Part shown: positions 4,907-5,094 of the stretch, piece by piece
Numbering within the stretch: the first letter of the stretch is position 1
Layout: each line of letters starts with the position of its first letter
Source: Acidobacteriota bacterium
GTDB lineage: Bacteria > Acidobacteriota > Terriglobia > Terriglobales > Acidobacteriaceae
Direction of reading: 5' to 3'
Assembly (NCBI GenBank): GCA_003225655.1
Contig: QIAW01000414.1
Location: 3,063-8,156, forward strand
DNA: 5,094 bases
Position numbers and translations under genes: made by a program
The notes under the pieces: model-generated
Told to the model about the DNA's origin: nothing
The model's input: the letters and a program-made list of their open reading frames with translations, nothing else
Databases searched by the model: none

Positions 4907-5094
4907 GAGAGAGGTCACCCGCAGGCGTGTAGCCAACCAGACAGAAGCAGCGCGACGCGTTTGCGGAGAAGATGAAAGCTTGCGATCGTGCACACAAATC
5001 CCCAAGCGTGAACGACTCAAAATTAGAGACGCACACTTGCGGAAAAACACCTTGCTCACAGGAACCAATTTGGCCGAGGAAATGTTGCAAGTCC
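4907..5094 (-). other. Upstream region of the di-heme cytochrome gene, with a duplicated composite motif
   Basis: No gene is evident here; the open frames that cross it lack family resemblance. On the minus strand GCAAG, TCCGCAA and GCGTC occur in the same order twice: at 5055-5028 (gaps 7 and 4) and at 4983-4954 (gaps 11 and 2). This could be a pair of regulator sites or a diverged duplication. No convincing sigma-70 promoter was found, and no riboswitch family could be matched with confidence. Confidence 0.35.

Noticed and set aside
4918..4934. Possible sigma-54 promoter on the minus strand (TTGGC..TGC with GG-N10-GC spacing)
   Set aside because: Only the GG/GC dinucleotides and a few flanking bases match; the rest of the -24 and -12 elements is poor, and no activator is encoded nearby.
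4847..5068. N-terminal extension of the di-heme gene to an upstream start at 5068
   Set aside because: It would place 74 unrelated residues in front of a typical signal peptide, and a strong ribosome binding site sits just before the ATG at 4846.
4907..5094. Possible cyclic-dinucleotide (GEMM-type) riboswitch before the cytochrome gene
   Set aside because: Short fragments such as GCAAAC and GGTGACC are reminiscent, but the ordered conserved core and its stems could not be laid out.

Overview
The window carries four genes on what looks like a chromosomal segment of a moderately GC-rich, Gram-negative-type bacterium. An Acidobacteriota (Terriglobia-like) origin is my best guess. It rests on the dnaK-then-dnaJ order without grpE between them, a DnaK tail of the EVIDAEYVDV type, an exported DUF1111-type di-heme protein, and AGCT-based heptamer repeats between genes. 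This is an inference from general familiarity, not a database match.

Positions 1-857 hold the 3' part of dnaK (Hsp70), cut off by the window edge. Its C-terminal linker appears to be deleted with a net frameshift, so the conserved acidic tail lies in a different frame. The gene is followed by a run of degenerate 7-bp repeats and a very clear intrinsic terminator. A short intergenic region then leads to a complete dnaJ (858-2084, type I Hsp40 with all four zinc-binding repeats). The same 7-bp repeat recurs directly after the dnaJ stop, again followed by a hairpin and T-run. DnaK and DnaJ work together as a chaperone and co-chaperone, but the terminator between them suggests dnaJ has its own promoter.

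Positions 2085-3206 hold a regulatory region with a 12-bp perfect inverted repeat, then a complete gene for a tyrosinase-family type-3 copper protein (2340-3206) with a strong ribosome binding site. Its CuB site is canonical. Its CuA site lacks a histidine at the usual position, eight residues before the PWHR histidine.

Positions 3281-5094 hold, on the minus strand and convergent with the tyrosinase, a gene for an exported di-heme cytochrome c-type protein of the DUF1111/DHOR family (3341-4846). It has its own strong terminator at 3281-3313. Its upstream region contains a perfect 11-bp hairpin and a twice-occurring composite motif. No RNA genes, insertion sequences, phage genes or CRISPR arrays were seen. 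The most interesting items are the heptamer repeats in both chaperone 3' regions, the altered copper site, the dnaK tail lesion and the structured upstream regions.
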